A stretch of DNA of 64,000 nucleotides from Daucus carota subsp. sativus (GCF_001625215.2 NC_030387.2:26052517-26116516); one strand, 5' to 3'; shown: positions 35,171 through 48,180, counted from the first letter of the stretch. Notes: a model not told the origin generated them from the letters alone. Program-made: numbers and translations.

Positions 35171-35508
35171 AACTTATTTCCCTTTTTTCTCCTTTTGTTT
35201 TGTTCGATTAAGCTTGGATTTCATGGATTAAAGGTTGGAGCTTTCAGTTTTAGGGGTTAAAGGTTCGATTTACAACTCAGAGTTCATTTGGGTTCCAGTC
35301 TGGTTTGAATTGGTTCGAGTTTTGGTTTGGATTGGTTCTAACTTATTTCCCTTTTTTCTCCTTGTGTTTTGTTCGATTAAGCTTGGATTTCAGGGATTAA
35401 AGGTTGGAGCTTTCAATTTTAGGGCTTAACGGTTCGATTTACAACTCAGAGTTCATTTGGGTTCGAGTCTGGGTTCGAGTGGTTCGAGTCTGGCTTTGGA
35501 TTTGTTCG
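35171..35508 (+). repeat. 169-bp tandem duplication in the CACTA leader
   Basis: 35171-35339 and 35340-35508 are head-to-tail copies (both contain cgattaagcttggattt, ggttggagctttca and gatttacaactcagagttca). They precede the transposase gene and explain two similar short open frames here, which I regard as chance. Confidence 0.85.
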
Positions 35509-36001
35509 AGTGGTACTTTATTTTTATACCCATTCTCAAATTTTGATTTTGCTTTCGATTTTTTGTTCGATTGTGATTTTTTGTTGTTCTTTGTTTTTAT
35601 ACTTATATATGTTGCTTTCAAAATTTTGTTCTTTGTTTTTATATTTAGATGTTGTTTTTTGTTGGAGTTTGGATTCATTATGCACAACTGTTATTTTAAA
35701 TGTTTTAAATGCTTGCAATTTGCTTACTCACTGAAAGTTTCGATTAAGAATGCACACTGTTTGGATTTTGTATAATGCTTGCAATTTGTTATCCTGGAAT
35801 GTTTTGAATGATTCATTACAGTGTATTCTTACCTGATTGTAGTGTAATTAACCTCTATGGTAGCATATTTTCACTCTTTTAGGCAGTTAAATTAACGTAT
35901 GTTATTATCACATGAGCTTATATATATGTGTGTGTGTGTGTATGTGTGAAACTCGTATTTAATTATATTTTCGTAATGACAATTAGGTAGGTCCTGTATA
36001 G

Positions 36002-37579
36002 ATGGAACAACATATGGATAAAACATGGATCGGAAAAGACAGGGACACATTAGACTATGAAATCGGGGTTGAAAATTTTTTGATTTATGCCGAAGATAAT
36101 AGTGAAGATCCTAAGAGCATACCTTGTCCATGTTCACGCTGCGGTAATTTCAAGAAGTTATCGGTAAAAGTTATTAGGGGTCATCTGTATGAGAATGGGT
36201 TTAGCTTGGGTTACATTAAATGGATTTGGCATGGGGAATCTAAGACTACTTCTAGATCAACTGCTGCTTCTCACACCAAACAGGCTCCTGATCCTAATCC
36301 TGATCCGACAGAAGCCTTTGGTGTTTGCGAAGCAGCATATAATAATTCGGGGGCTGATAATTACGATAAAGATTCGTATGAATTCAAGCGGTTTGTAGCT
36401 GATGCTCAACAACCTTTATATGAGGGTAGTGAATGCAGTAAACTAGATTCAATGTTAAAATTGCACAACTGGAGGGCGCGATTTGGTATTAGCGATAATG
36501 CATTTACTGACCTATTATCTTCTGTGGGTTCCTTACTTCCTGAGGATCATGTCTTGCCTGTTAATGCGTACGAAGCAAAGAAAACCTTATCTAATTTAGG
36601 CCTTGAATATATCAAATTCCACGCATGTCCGAATGAGTGTGTTCTGTACAGGGGTGTAAACGAGAGTGCTTCTGAGTGTCCCAAGTGTAGTTTATCTCGA
36701 TGGAAGCTGGGGAAGGATGGGAAAGCTAGGGTTAATATTCCAGCGAAAGTAATGTGGTACTTTCCAATTATTCCCAGATTTAAACGGATGTTTAAATCTG
36801 CTTCAACCGCTAAACTTTTAACTTGGCATTCTGACAAAAGAATTCAGGATGGCCAAATGCGTCATCCAGCAGATTCACCTTCTTGGCGGAATGTTGATTA
36901 TAGGTGGCCAACCTTCGGTAATGAGCCAAGGAACCTCCGCTTAGCTTTAGCAGCAGATGGTATCAACCCACATAATAACGGTCTAACTAATAGATATAGT
37001 TGTTGGCCAGTAGTTTTGATAACTTATAATCTTCCTCCATGGTTATGCATGAAGAGGAAGTTTATGATGTTAACCGTACTAGTCTCTGGTCCACATGAGC
37101 CTGGTAATAACATTGATGTCTTTCTACAACCACTGATTGATGATTTGCTGAAGCTATGGGAAGAAGGCGAGCCAAATGTATACGATGCTAGTACCAATTC
37201 TTCTTTCACTTTAAGAGCAATGTTGTTATGGACGATAAATGACTTCCCGGCATACGGAAATTTATCAGGTTGCGTGAATCAGGGGTATATGTCATGTCCT
37301 GTATGTGGTGACGACACTGTTGCGAAATATTTATCCCATAGCAGGAAGATGTGTTATCAAGGTCACCGTCGCTATTTGCCTAGGCATCATCCTTATAGAA
37401 GGAAGAAAGCAGCTTTTAATGGCGAACAAGAATTTGGACAACCACGTCAACCCCTTTCTGGAGAACAGGTTCTAGAGCAACAAGAGCAAATTAAATTTAC
37501 TTTTGGAAAAGAAGTAAAGAAGGCAAAGAAGGTAGACCTTGACCTAATGACAACAGTATGCACTGGATGTTGGTCGTAA
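36002..37579 (+). pseudogene. TNP2-type CACTA transposase, C-terminally truncated
   Basis: A frame of 525 codons. Residues about 1-80 match the transposase-associated domain (MDKTWIGKDRD, PCPCSRCGNF, VIRGHLYENGF). Residues about 280-470 are the TNP2 domain: RHPADSPSWRNVD, NLRLALAADGINPHNN, YSCWPVVLITYNLPPWLCMK, WTINDFPAYGNLSGC, CPVCGDD and KMCYQGHRRYLPRHHPYR. It ends soon after GKEVKKAKK in unrelated residues. Full-length relatives continue for several hundred residues and contain the remaining catalytic part, so this product would be defective. Confidence 0.85.
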
Positions 37580-37756
37580 TTTGGGAATCAGAAATTTTTT
37601 TCCTCAATCCATTGTCACATGCGACCCCGTTTTCCAGAACTAGAAAATGCATTAACGGGGTAATTAATATTTTTTTAGCATAAGTATTTGATATTATTCT
37701 ATCTCTACATCTGTTTAGTACTTAGGTTTGACACAATTCTTAATTTTTGTCTACAG

Positions 37757-38219
37757 AGCAGTTAGGTCTTACAATGCTCAAAAAGGAAGGGTGATAAAAA
37801 ATCCCAAAATTATAAATCTCGCAGTAAGTAATTATGAAGTTTAATTTAATAGGTTCTTTGTAGTTTAATTTGTTTGACTTTGTTGATTGATTATATTGTT
37901 TGTATTATCGGAATAGGGCTGCCCTAAACAGCCTGGTGGCATTGAATGTGGATATTGTGTTATGCGATATATGAAAGATATCATTGAAGACAAAGAAATG
38001 AATTTCTTTAAATTGGTAAGATTTATTTATTTGATTTTTGGTACTTAACAGAGAAATGAATTGTCAAGTACCTATTTTTTTACTAGAACAATTTGTTTAT
38101 TATTGTTTTTTTTTGTTAAATGTGCACAGTGGGCCAGCAAGAATCGGAAATCCTACACCAGGAAGGATCTTGATGTTGTTCGTATGGAGACTCTTGGCTA
38201 CATCGAAGGATTCATGTAG
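37757..38219 (+). pseudogene. Ulp1-like cysteine protease C-terminal exons of the CACTA element
   Basis: Three small exons with GT-AG borders: 37757-37823, 37917-38015 and 38130-38219. The middle one encodes CPKQPGGIECGYCVMRYMKD, the catalytic Gln/Cys region of C48 (Ulp1/SUMO-type) peptidases often carried by plant CACTA elements. The last ends in TLGYIEGFM then TAG. The His and Asp of the triad are missing, presumably lost with the internal deletion. Confidence 0.75.
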
Positions 38220-38617
38220 CTAGCTGCTTTGCTTCTGATTTAACTTTTGCAAAATGAAACTGATGCTTATTAATTATGTCGTAACATTCGTAAACTTACC
38301 ATGATTGCTACTGCTATTATGGTTGTATAATTATGATACTTTAAGGTTGTACGCGCGTAGCGCAGGCTGTTGATTTGAATATATGTTGATGGCTTTTGGT
38401 AATGAAACAATCTGGTACTTTAAAGTTGCTATATGGATTTTGTGCTAGATCTAGATAGTATTGTTTTGGTTTGATCTTGTGTTGGCTTGCTGGTGATTTG
38501 GTTAACTAAGGCGTAGGCAGTTTTGTATGTTTTGGTTGAGAATCAATTTGGTTTTTTTGCCATTCGGTATGTATGGATGCATATAAAACAAATAGAACCT
38601 GTCCAATTTTTAGGCAT

Positions 38618-39232
38618 ATAGACATCAGTTTGTGCACACATTGTTAAAAACTGCAAAGCACCTGATGTAAATTGAAACAAATACATCGGCACATTTTTAA
38701 AAACTGATGTAAACAAGATACAACACATCGGGCTAGAATCTATAACCAATGTCAGAAAGAGGCTTTTACATCGGCACATGTTAAAAAAAGCAAAGCACCT
38801 GATGTAATTCGGAACAAATACATCGGCACATTTTTAAAAGCCGATGTCAACAAGATAAAACACATCGGGCCAGAAAAAATATCCGATGTCAAAACAATAC
38901 TTTTACATCGGTTTCACTCAAAAAGTGATGTTAAAACGTATATTGACATCGGTTCTATTGTTATAAACGATGTAAAGGCTGATTTTGACTTTGTAAATTA
39001 ATAGTTAAGTTTCATAATTAGATCATATAAAAGCTATCTAGAAACCATTGTAATGCACTTTCTGTTTAAAAAGAGGGAATATACATCGGGATTTAAGCTA
39101 AAACCGATGTTAACGAGGTCCCCAGACATCAGTCGGTAACCGATGTCAAATGGGGGTACCTTTCTCTACACCTGCATAGACATCGGTTAGGAAATCGTTT
39201 AACATCGGGTTTTAGCCGATATCTATTGACTG
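38618..39232. repeat. Right subterminal repeats of the CACTA element
   Basis: A dense array of acatcgg(c/t/g) and ccgatgt motifs, partly organised in longer units: acatcggcacatttttaaaa occurs twice (near 38692 and 38820) with a related copy near 38769. At least fifteen motif copies occur in 600 bases. The right array is much longer than the left. Confidence 0.8.
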
Positions 39233-39245
39233 TTTTCTAGTAGTG

Positions 39246-41089
39246 CATATAGAGAATAGTTGGAGTTTCTGACCCAAAAATTAAGGGGCTATATTTTACT
39301 TTAGAAATTCAGTGGTGGGCAATGAGTTTCAAAAAAGGTGGTACCTCCCGTTACATTTATAGTTATTTGAACTGCATCAAACCTGAATATCCTATTATTC
39401 TTGACACAGATATTTCTTGCTCTTTGACAACAAATTTGAGCATAAAAAACGTTAAGCTTCAAGAATATACCGAAAAGTGAGTGTTAAGGTAAAACTGATA
39501 GAATTTTAGACATAAAACACAAATTAAAAATGAATAACACAAGATGATTTATAAGATCAGTACTGGCATGGATCATTAACGCAATTATTACTATTGCACT
39601 TAATTCCTAAAGTTTCTGAATCTGCACCCTTTCACAATGACATACATTTGTTGCTGCACACTCCAGTAAGTATGTTACAGTTGCTGCCTTTTGCTCCTTT
39701 AAGTCTTTCCAAATTTCCAAAATGGTGGAACCAGGAGGCACTAATGACTACAATTGTCATTATCTAAAGATACTGATATCCAAGTGAAACGCTTTAAAGA
39801 AACAGAATGTCCATGAAATTCCAGAGATGAAATTAAAAAAGAGCATCAATGAAAAAGATTGTCATGCACCTACCAGCGTACAAGAGCAGGATTTCCATAT
39901 TCCATCAATCTAATTTTAACAATAAGAAGCGAAGCATAATTGAAGTGTTGAACCGAACTCATCTATCAGTGCCTAGATTGCTGAAACATTTACAAGATTG
40001 ACAGCTCCTAACTAAATCATGTCTTATAAAGCAAACACAAACAACCAAAAGTAAATGATTAAAAAGAATGGTAGTACTACTTACACACATTCTGCAGGCC
40101 ATGTTCCCTCACAGAGCTAGAACCATCGCGAAAAAGGAAATTCACCCTGACATCGAATAGGACCATCAATGAAACTGTCATTGTCACAAAATTGACAACA
40201 AAGAAACTCCTGCATAGATATAATGAATGACTATAACATAAACACTAAGAATCACTTAGTATAGGGAAAAACATCAAACTAAATTTCTCCTACATCAACA
40301 CTAAGAAAACCACTGTAATCAAACCTCTCCTCCAAAATTTATGCCAAGTATTTCCATACGTTAAGAGCCACATTCTGTCCAACTATATTAAGCAACAGGA
40401 GTCCTTTTTGTCATGATCCGAAGGGCCGTGTATATGTTATGTCAACTCAAGCATAAAATATAGGCGTACAAGGTTTAAATTAGACTTGACACCGCAAAAA
40501 GAGTAGGTCAAAATTTATGTGATAATGATGGTTCTTGGCTTTTCAAAAATTATAAGATCTTAAACAGTCCACAAATACCAACTTAATGGCACATATGACT
40601 TTTACTTGGTGTGGAAATTTAAATAATAAATTACATTGCGATGTTTATTATAACATACGCATTTCAGTTATTTGAACAAGTAAAGGTGTTCTTTGGTGTT
40701 TTCTCTTCCAAGGTCTTAGCACATTAACTATGCAAGTTCTCTGGTGTTTTCTCTTCTAAGCAAATAATTGAGAAGTGGATATGCACAAGGGGTAAAATAG
40801 AAAGTATATGCAAACCTGAAAGTGGTGTTATTATGAACCATCTGAAGAGTGTATCCAAGGTCCAAAGTTTCTATTAAAATAAGCAGTAGTAGAATTTTTG
40901 CATGAAAAATAAAATGTATTGCTTCTGTTGAAAACGCCAGTTTCCCGAAATTATAATCACCAGATAACCTCTGCATTAATTGTCTTAGAAACAAGTAGAA
41001 AACAACGTAATTAGAACCTAATACCGACAATTGAACATCTTACCTTCTCCTCAAGGTGAACGTCTGGATACAACTTATAAAATTAAGTA
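39246..41089. other. Intergenic region without genes
   Basis: Begins with the displaced continuation of duplicated flank B (39249-39320). The remainder is AT-rich and I see no gene, RNA gene or element ends. Confidence 0.35.
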
Positions 41090-42300
41090 CATGATTTCCA
41101 GGTAGATTTTTCAGGGGCAGAATCTTGCCATTTCACTAGAAATTGTTGTCGTGGAATGCCATGTACGAAATCCTTCCTAGTGGCACAAATCGCAACCGAT
41201 CGGATGATTGTTGTAAGATTCTCTGGGTAATGCAAGTTCTGTAGCAGACTTTTGTCCACGAAATGGCGATGTGAAAGGTGCATTTTGGAGTCACTAGGCA
41301 AGTATAAAGGGTAAGCCACTGATCCAATCCGTTCCAGAACAGAGAAAGGTCTACAATAACGTTTGGCCGGCTTGTAAGAAGATCTTTTTGCCACTGAAAA
41401 TTGGCGGTAAGGTTGTAACTACACTAACACCTTATCACCAACTGAAAATTCCAGTTCCCTTGGAGCTTTTTCTTGCATTCGATGTTGAGAAATGCGTAAA
41501 TTATCCTTCAAATAACGCAAAAGCATGTCCCGCTCCTCAAGTAACTCGTCTAAAGCTTCAACTGAAGTAGTGCTTTTAGTGTGAATGCTTTAAATGGAGA
41601 CATTTGAATGCTAGCATGAAAACTCGTACTTGGACCAACCAAGACAAGAAAACCAGGTGGCTGGATTGTCTTGTGTGAATGAATGTAATTATGTAAATAT
41701 TGTTCAAGACCGATTGACAACCTCTGATTGGCCATCTATTTGTGGGTGGTATGCTGTGCTACTTAGTTCAAAAAGTTTTTTCCAGAACTTGCTATGAAAT
41801 ATGAGGTCACAGTCTGATAGAATAGTGCGGGGAAATCCATGGCGCTTAAAAACCATATCAGTAAACAAAATTGGGCTGGTAAAGGTCCAAAATAGGCAGA
41901 TTTTGTCAAGCAATCAACCCCTACCAAGATTGTAGTAAAGCCATTTGACAATGTAAACCCATATAGAAGTCTATCATTACTTCCTCCCAAACAAGTGTTG
42001 GTGTTGGCAGTGGCCGGAGAAGGCCTGCAGGAGCCTGAGTCAGATATTTAGTTTGCTCACACAATAAACAAGAAGCTATGAACTGCTCAACATCACCTCG
42101 CATATGTGGCCAGTAAAAAGAGATGAGAGTCGAACTAAGGCACATTTTACCCCAGTGTGGCCAGCAATAGTGGTAGCATAGAATTCGAATAACAGCGTGG
42201 GTTTCAGGTAGAGTAGAAACTAACGTAGTACCTGGTTTTGAACCGCAAGATACCTTCTGAAATAGAATAAGCTGGTTGCGACGATCTAGCTGCATTTTTT
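41090..42300 (-). pseudogene. Ty3/gypsy integrase and chromodomain remnant
   Basis: Minus-strand fragments in shifting frames match the end of a gypsy pol. Near 42200-42030: LISFYWPHMRGDVEQFI and CLLCEQTKYLTQAPAGLL (zinc-binding part of integrase). Near 41990-41740: [28 protein letters not shown] and [16 protein letters not shown] (catalytic core, with D and E present). Near 41390-41080: RPFSVLERIGSVAYPLYLP and QQFLVKWQDSAPEKSTW (chromodomain-like). Several frameshifts and stops and no LTRs are seen. It is a different family from the intact element at 23.2-28.3 kb. Confidence 0.8.
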
Positions 42301-43365
42301 TTTGTGTAGATCAAGCAAGTCTGGAAAGGATTTATTTTCCACAGATAGGAACTCTGGAATTGGACGACTTGCTAGTAACATGTGAACATAGGAAGCTTAA
42401 CACATGAAACTGTTAGGTTGCTGGTCAACAAGAAAACAAGGTCAATTCAGAGGTATAGACCCCCATACCTAAAACAATTTAAAAGCAATGTATCAACATA
42501 AGAAGCACCCCAAACAGCATTGTTTACCTCTTAATCAAATCATGTGATCTTCTAACAAATTTCAGAACTGCATCTACTAGATTTTTTTTCCTTGAGCTGC
42601 TTCCCGTTATTAGTCTCAATCCTTGGACCACTGAATTCTCGCCGCAGCAATGAAAGCTGGCTGCAATCAGATAAAGTAATCTGAAAAAACTTATGTGATG
42701 AATGACTATGAAGCTCCACTACATACAACTATACATTTGGTCCTCCAATTAGAAAGCTACAACCTTAAATCATATTTGACAGGTCAGCTAGTTTGAGACA
42801 TTTTATGTTTTAATTTATAACAACCGTGTTGGCTTATAACATTCCGATTTCTTGATTTATTTCTGTATTCAGGTATTATTCAATAAAAAAACTATAGAGA
42901 AAATTGATATATACATATCCCTAGACTCGGAACTCGGGATCTTGTGAACAATTACTGGACTAGAGTTTGAAATGGTGCAGTGAAGTTAATGAATTATGTA
43001 GAAAAAGAAAACGATGTAAGCATTCAGGAAAATAACACCACTCTTACCCAAACAAATGCATGGCATGTACATAGATAACTCGAATATTAAAATCTTGGAA
43101 ATAATCAGCACATTTATAGAAAGGACCTTATTCAAAAATTATAAGAATTTTGAGAGCACACCTTTGAAATATCCAACAACATGCTGACACTATGTGCATT
43201 ACAAAACCGTCTCTAGTCCTTCAATTTCCACAAGTTTTTCAGGATGGCTAACATAAACTTCCTGCCATACCATTAGCTGAATTTAAAGTTTTACAAATTC
43301 ACTCAAAAATAATATCTAACAGGGACCTAATATCAATAAAATGGTTTCAACAAGTAGATACCTTT
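42301..43365. other. Intergenic region without genes
   Basis: AT-rich. No coding sequence, repeat ends or RNA gene could be supported. Confidence 0.3.
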
Positions 43366-44640
43366 CTAAACTACCTTATATTCATCCCAGATTCTTCCTG
43401 AATGAGCAATAATAAAATCTATCACTTCTTTAGAGGCCTTACACACAAACAATTTGATCTTGATGACAGAAAGCTCTGAACACATGTATGGAAATTTTGA
43501 TAATATGCCAGTGTCTTCCATTGTCTCTATGTCCCACTTCTCCAATCGTCCTAATGCCAATTCAACTTCTTTTGAGGAATCAAAAACTATCCGATGAAAA
43601 TAAAAACCTTTTTTTAGTAGAGGATTTACGATGATCCACACAATGCGCTGCTTTTATATGTCCACCTTCGGGTTTACTACATAAAATACAATTCATAGTT
43701 CAAAACATATGACTTGGATAATTGGATTAAAACAAAATAAAAGTGTGGGAGATAAAGCATTAGACTCTTAATTTCTAAAATTCAACATATAACCTTCTCA
43801 TATGTAAAATTATACCTACTTTCATATATTTTACAAATGTAAACTAGTACAAATATATTAAGACATACATATTTGTTTATTTTAAATTTATAGCATCTTT
43901 TAAACGAATTACATGGAAATAGTATTTCATAGACATCCCTCTTTATAACAAGTTTTTTATGAACAAATTGTGAGGCCTAGTAAATTAGATTGCTGAAAGT
44001 AGAGTATCCAGTCAATCCAACTCAGATCTTATACCCACACTCATGTCATGTCCGGTCGACAAAGATACAAAAGAAAATTAAAGAGTCATGGTAACGGATA
44101 TTATATTAGAAAAAAAATACATGTATACATACCAGAAGTATGATTTAAACTTGTCGGCATAAATTGGACTACAACTATCTCTGTAGATGGAAAATAATAT
44201 ACAACTTTCATCAAACACATGATAAACTTGGAATATAATGGTAAACACTCCATGTACATTTTTTCTGGACCGAGACCGGTAGTGGTCACCTCAATAACTG
44301 AAAAATACAAAGTTAAAAAAGTTATTATTAGTATGGACATCATCAAGAAATAACTGTCACTATAAAAAAAGACATAATCAAAGACATTACCGTGCACATT
44401 TCCATCAGTGCTCTTGTCATAAAATAAAGAACTCAACATGGAAGTATAAGCTACATCTTGAGATTGTTGAAAAGATAGGTCAAATCGATGATTAGCATAA
44501 CAAAGAAAGCAAATTAGACATACAAAATTTAAAAAAAAATTTGCATAATTCAACTGAAACAAAACTACGATGAAATGTGATTGGAAAACAGAAAAGCACA
44601 TACTAAATCTGCAAATAGTCTTCGGCATGTTTACCCCCAC
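43366..44640 (-). pseudogene. Possible F-box/FBD-type gene remnant
   Basis: Two minus-strand stretches look like exons. Near 44280-44120: ECLPLYSKFIMCLMKVVYYF and PSTEIVVVQF. At 43641-43366: VELALGRLEKWDIETMED, SELSVIKIKLFVCKASKEV and IDFIIAHSGRI. The second resembles the FBD pattern of plant F-box/LRR proteins (hydrophobic strand, then a helix with EVIDFIIAHS). No F-box or start codon was found nearby. The assignment is weak; a broken or partial gene is likely. Confidence 0.3.
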
Positions 44641-45572
44641 TCTTAACTTCAGTTTTTTTTATTTCTTCTTTTAAAAAAAATGAATTGACGAACCTGCAAA
44701 CTCTGTGAAAATATAACATGTGGGCATAAGTGCAACAAGGCTATAAAATGCAATGTACCATTAAATGCGGTTATGTACTATTTTTGGTCAGTTATTCCTT
44801 CGCTCCTTTATACAATATGACTATGATAATGCTACAAAATACTTCCAACCATATACATGTATGTATAGTATACATTATTAAAATGTGTTTATGAATACAT
44901 ATATGTAATTATTAAAATGTGTTGGATATCAAAATAATAACACTGAAAACAAAAAATTAATATTCAGATTATGTAATTTTATTATGTAATTTTTTACCGT
45001 TGCATAACATTATGTAATTATGTAAAATTAAGAATAAAAATTTAAGGGAATCGACTGACCTCTCTTGCCCCTATCAAGATCCGCCTCTGATTAAAGCATC
45101 TTATATAATTGTCAGAAATCTCGATTTAAAAATGATATTGTTTAACAACAACAAGAGTTCATCAATTTAGCTAGAAAGTGCAGATGTAATTATAAAAACC
45201 AACAAACGTAAAGAGAGTTCAAATCAGTAAAAGGATTAGTTAGTTGCATTATAGAAAATTAAACAGTAAACAATATGCATGTATATGAACAGCAAAATTA
45301 ACAAACAACAAGCCCTTAATTATTGTGCAAAATCACCAAAAATGTATTTAATTAATTTTAAATGATCTGGAAGCATAGAACTGGATAATGTAGCTACTTG
45401 ATAAATAATAGCGAGTACTCTACTCACGCGGCAAAGTGTGTCCAAGAGTACGGTAGCAGTGTAATTTGGCGTGGCTGAGAAGTTGGGGAGTATCTACTTT
45501 TCTTTGTCCGTATCTTTGTATCTTAAATGAACCAGACTAGTTCCCGGGTAGATGGTAGATTACTTTCAATTT

Positions 45573-45684
45573 AGGGTTAATTATCAAGTTGGTCACTAAA
45601 GTGGGCTTAATGTATCAAGTTGGTCACTGAACTCAAAACGGTATCAAGACGGTCACTTCAGTGACCAACTTGATAATTAACCCT
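45573..45684. repeat. Short MITE with perfect 25-bp inverted ends
   Basis: A 112-base element whose first 25 bases (45573-45597, starting agggttaattatcaag) are exactly the inverse of its last 25 (45660-45684). The stem motif tatcaagttggtcac recurs inside, near 45612. A clear target duplication could not be fixed. It could form a long hairpin if transcribed. Confidence 0.85.
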
Positions 45685-46691
45685 TTAAATTTATAAAATT
45701 TTTTGAACATATTTTTATATTGGATTTAATAATAATTTTCTAATTAATAGTTAAATATTTACTCCTTTTTCCTATCCATTTTTTTTTAAGATTTTCATTT
45801 TGAGTAGTGTCTTCCAACTCTTTACATTCTAAAATTTTTCAAAAATAATGAAGTTTATTAATAATAAAATTAACTAAATTTATTCTATACATTAAATATT
45901 GATGTGTCTCATATTTTTTCTCTCTTTTCTTACTTTTCATTAGTAACTAACTTTATAGCCTGTGCGAGGCGCGAGGCACGTGCATATTCTAAATTTATAA
46001 TTAAAAACGATATCTATTGTGCTATAAATATGAGTTTTTCCAATTAAATAATTATTAGTTTATAACCCGTGTCATGCACGGGTGATTTGTAACATTTAAT
46101 TAAATTTAATTGAAACACAAACCAATCATACCGACCGAATTATTTAATATTTTGGCTTAATTGATAATAAAAAATTTGTTACAACATATTATATATTAAG
46201 GAGACTCGTAGAATAGTATCGAACGGCTGATAAAACTCGACCTACCAATACAATTATTAATATTTCAGTTTTAATATAAAATTAACAATAATAATATATA
46301 GTATAGTATATTATAAATAAAAAGTAGATATATGATATTACTTCTAAAGTAATAACATCGAGTAACTAAAAATAACATTATTATTTAAGTTGAAACATAT
46401 TATTGGTTGTATATTAATAATTATATATAATAATATTATCTTTCTTATATGTATGTTGCATTTGTTATTCTTAGAAAATAGGTTTTTTAGTCATGAATCT
46501 GAAAAAAATAATGTGTTTTAGTTAAAAAAAAGGTAGTTGATATTTTGTCCAGTGTTATTTTTAGATTATGCAACCGCTAAGCAACCCTCGTTAAAAAAAT
46601 TATTGGCCTCCCCTGAACGTGATTATGTCATTTCAAACAAAGGAAACAAGGTATGGCTTAGAAATTTGACTCCGTATTTAATTTAATTATG
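45685..46691. other. AT-rich intergenic region
   Basis: Nothing recognisable beyond low-complexity A/T runs. Confidence 0.3.
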
Positions 46692-46905
46692 AGATTCATG
46701 TCGATGATGCAAAGAGGATTTATGATGAGCAGGAAAATCAGGAAGAAAGAAACCACAAAAAATAGTTAAACATGCTAATACAATAAAAGTTTCTACTATT
46801 ATTTGCTCTTATGATTTTTCATTGAAATTTTATATTTTTTAGTTCGTAGATATAAACTTACTAAATTTAGAAAATGGTATAGGGAGATAACATAAAAAGC
46901 TGTTT
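46692..46905 (+). repeat. Dispersed repeat, copy 2
   Basis: Partner of 13667-13876 in the same orientation. Shares TTTATGATGAGCAGGAAAAT and TTCGTAGATATAAACTTACT. Confidence 0.7.
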
Positions 46906-46972
46906 ATAGATGATTTGCACTTGAGGGCTGAAATAAATTCAGGGCTCGACAAATTAAACTGGCTGAAACCTG

Positions 46973-46990
46973 CACTAGTACAGAAAACAC
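46973..46990 (+). other. CACTA-like terminus without partner
   Basis: cactagtacagaaaacac has the form of a CACTA transposon end. No inverse end was noticed downstream in this window, so it may be a solo or truncated terminus, or chance. Confidence 0.25.
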
Positions 46991-48180
46991 TTTATGCAAT
47001 GCACCTTTAAGCGTCGCTCAAGAGAACACCGTCGCCTAAAGTCGGCAGCGTAGGTAACCAACGCTTATGCCCATGCCTATTCTGGACAAAGTGATGAACT
47101 TTTGTTGGTATCATTTTAGATGATTATGATTTTGGAGGTTCTTGTTCCTACTACAAAAAGTTTCCAGACTTGTTACACCAAGATGTTCACAAGACACTAT
47201 GCCAGAATTATCTGCAATTCTTGGTTCTGTCTATCCAACTCCATTGCAGGTACTTCCTTCAGAACACCGAACACTGAAAAGTTTCTAAACATACGAAGCA
47301 GATTATATATAGAATGCTGTATAAGGATACAACATGTTACACTTTGACACACATAAATTGAAAAATCCATCTTGCAAATTTCAACTACCATATAGAAATC
47401 TGGATGAAATTTTCAGTATATGTATATACCATTATGCCACTTGTAATGTACACATCTGTACGGTGGCATTTCTTGAATTGTGACTCAAGTATGAAATAGT
47501 ATTTACAACTGAAAAACGATGTGTCAACAATCAACACTAGCAGTGATAAACGGCCTGATTGGATCATTTGGTATTTCAAGCTCCCATTTTCTGCAAGTTC
47601 ACGGGTTGGTCCTGCAGGGCGTGATTAGAAGCATTAGTTCAAGCCAATTCAGGCGTAATGCACGTGATTCACTCTTTTACCTACCTAAGCCACCGCAATC
47701 CTCTGCTGCGACATCAAAACCTAGAAAGAATATTCTTTAATGAGTTAGTGCTACTCGACAATAAAATAAAACGAATTGAAAGCATCAAAAGACAATCACA
47801 CCAAAGCGATAATGATATTTTACTATTTCCATGAACCTTCAAAGATGCAGAAAATAATATTAGAAAGTATTTTAAACGTGAACAGATTTTTTGTAGACAG
47901 GGATTCAGAACATCACCTTTGTCTCTCTGCTTCATTATCAAATACTGCACGGTGTACACGTTAGGTATCAGTTTGATGAGATCAGCTGCTGCATCCTCAG
48001 TCCTTCCCCACTTTCAGTATGAACTACTGAAAAGGATCAGGGTCCTGCTGAATGATCTAAGTTAAGAATATATGTTTTCCTATTGAGATGGTAACATCAA
48101 CAATTAGTAAATTATTATAGATTCAGAGCTATATGTAGTATCCACAATCACAACTTTAAATTCAAAGATCTTTAAAGGGA
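46991..48180. other. Intergenic region without a supported gene
   Basis: Short open frames on both strands show no family resemblance I recognise. The right part may contain the decayed 3' end of the TNL-B pseudogene. Confidence 0.3.

Larger units (their letters stand above)
34710..39245 (+). mobile_element. CACTA (EnSpm/CMC) transposon, internally deleted
   Basis: Ends are CACTACTAGAAAA at 34710-34722 and its exact inverse TTTTCTAGTAGTG at 39233-39245, with a 3-base target duplication cat on each side (34707-34709 and 39246-39248). Subterminal regions are packed with ACATCGG/CCGATGT motifs, which in CACTA elements are transposase-binding repeats. It encodes the front of a TNP2-type transposase (36002-37579) and the end of an Ulp1-like protease (37757-38219), with the middle missing. 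At 4.5 kb it is a deletion derivative, probably non-autonomous. Confidence 0.95.

Noticed and set aside
35235..35775. Two similar frames beginning MELS(V/I)LG
   Set aside because: They arise from the 169-bp tandem duplication in the CACTA leader. There is no sign of a protein domain.
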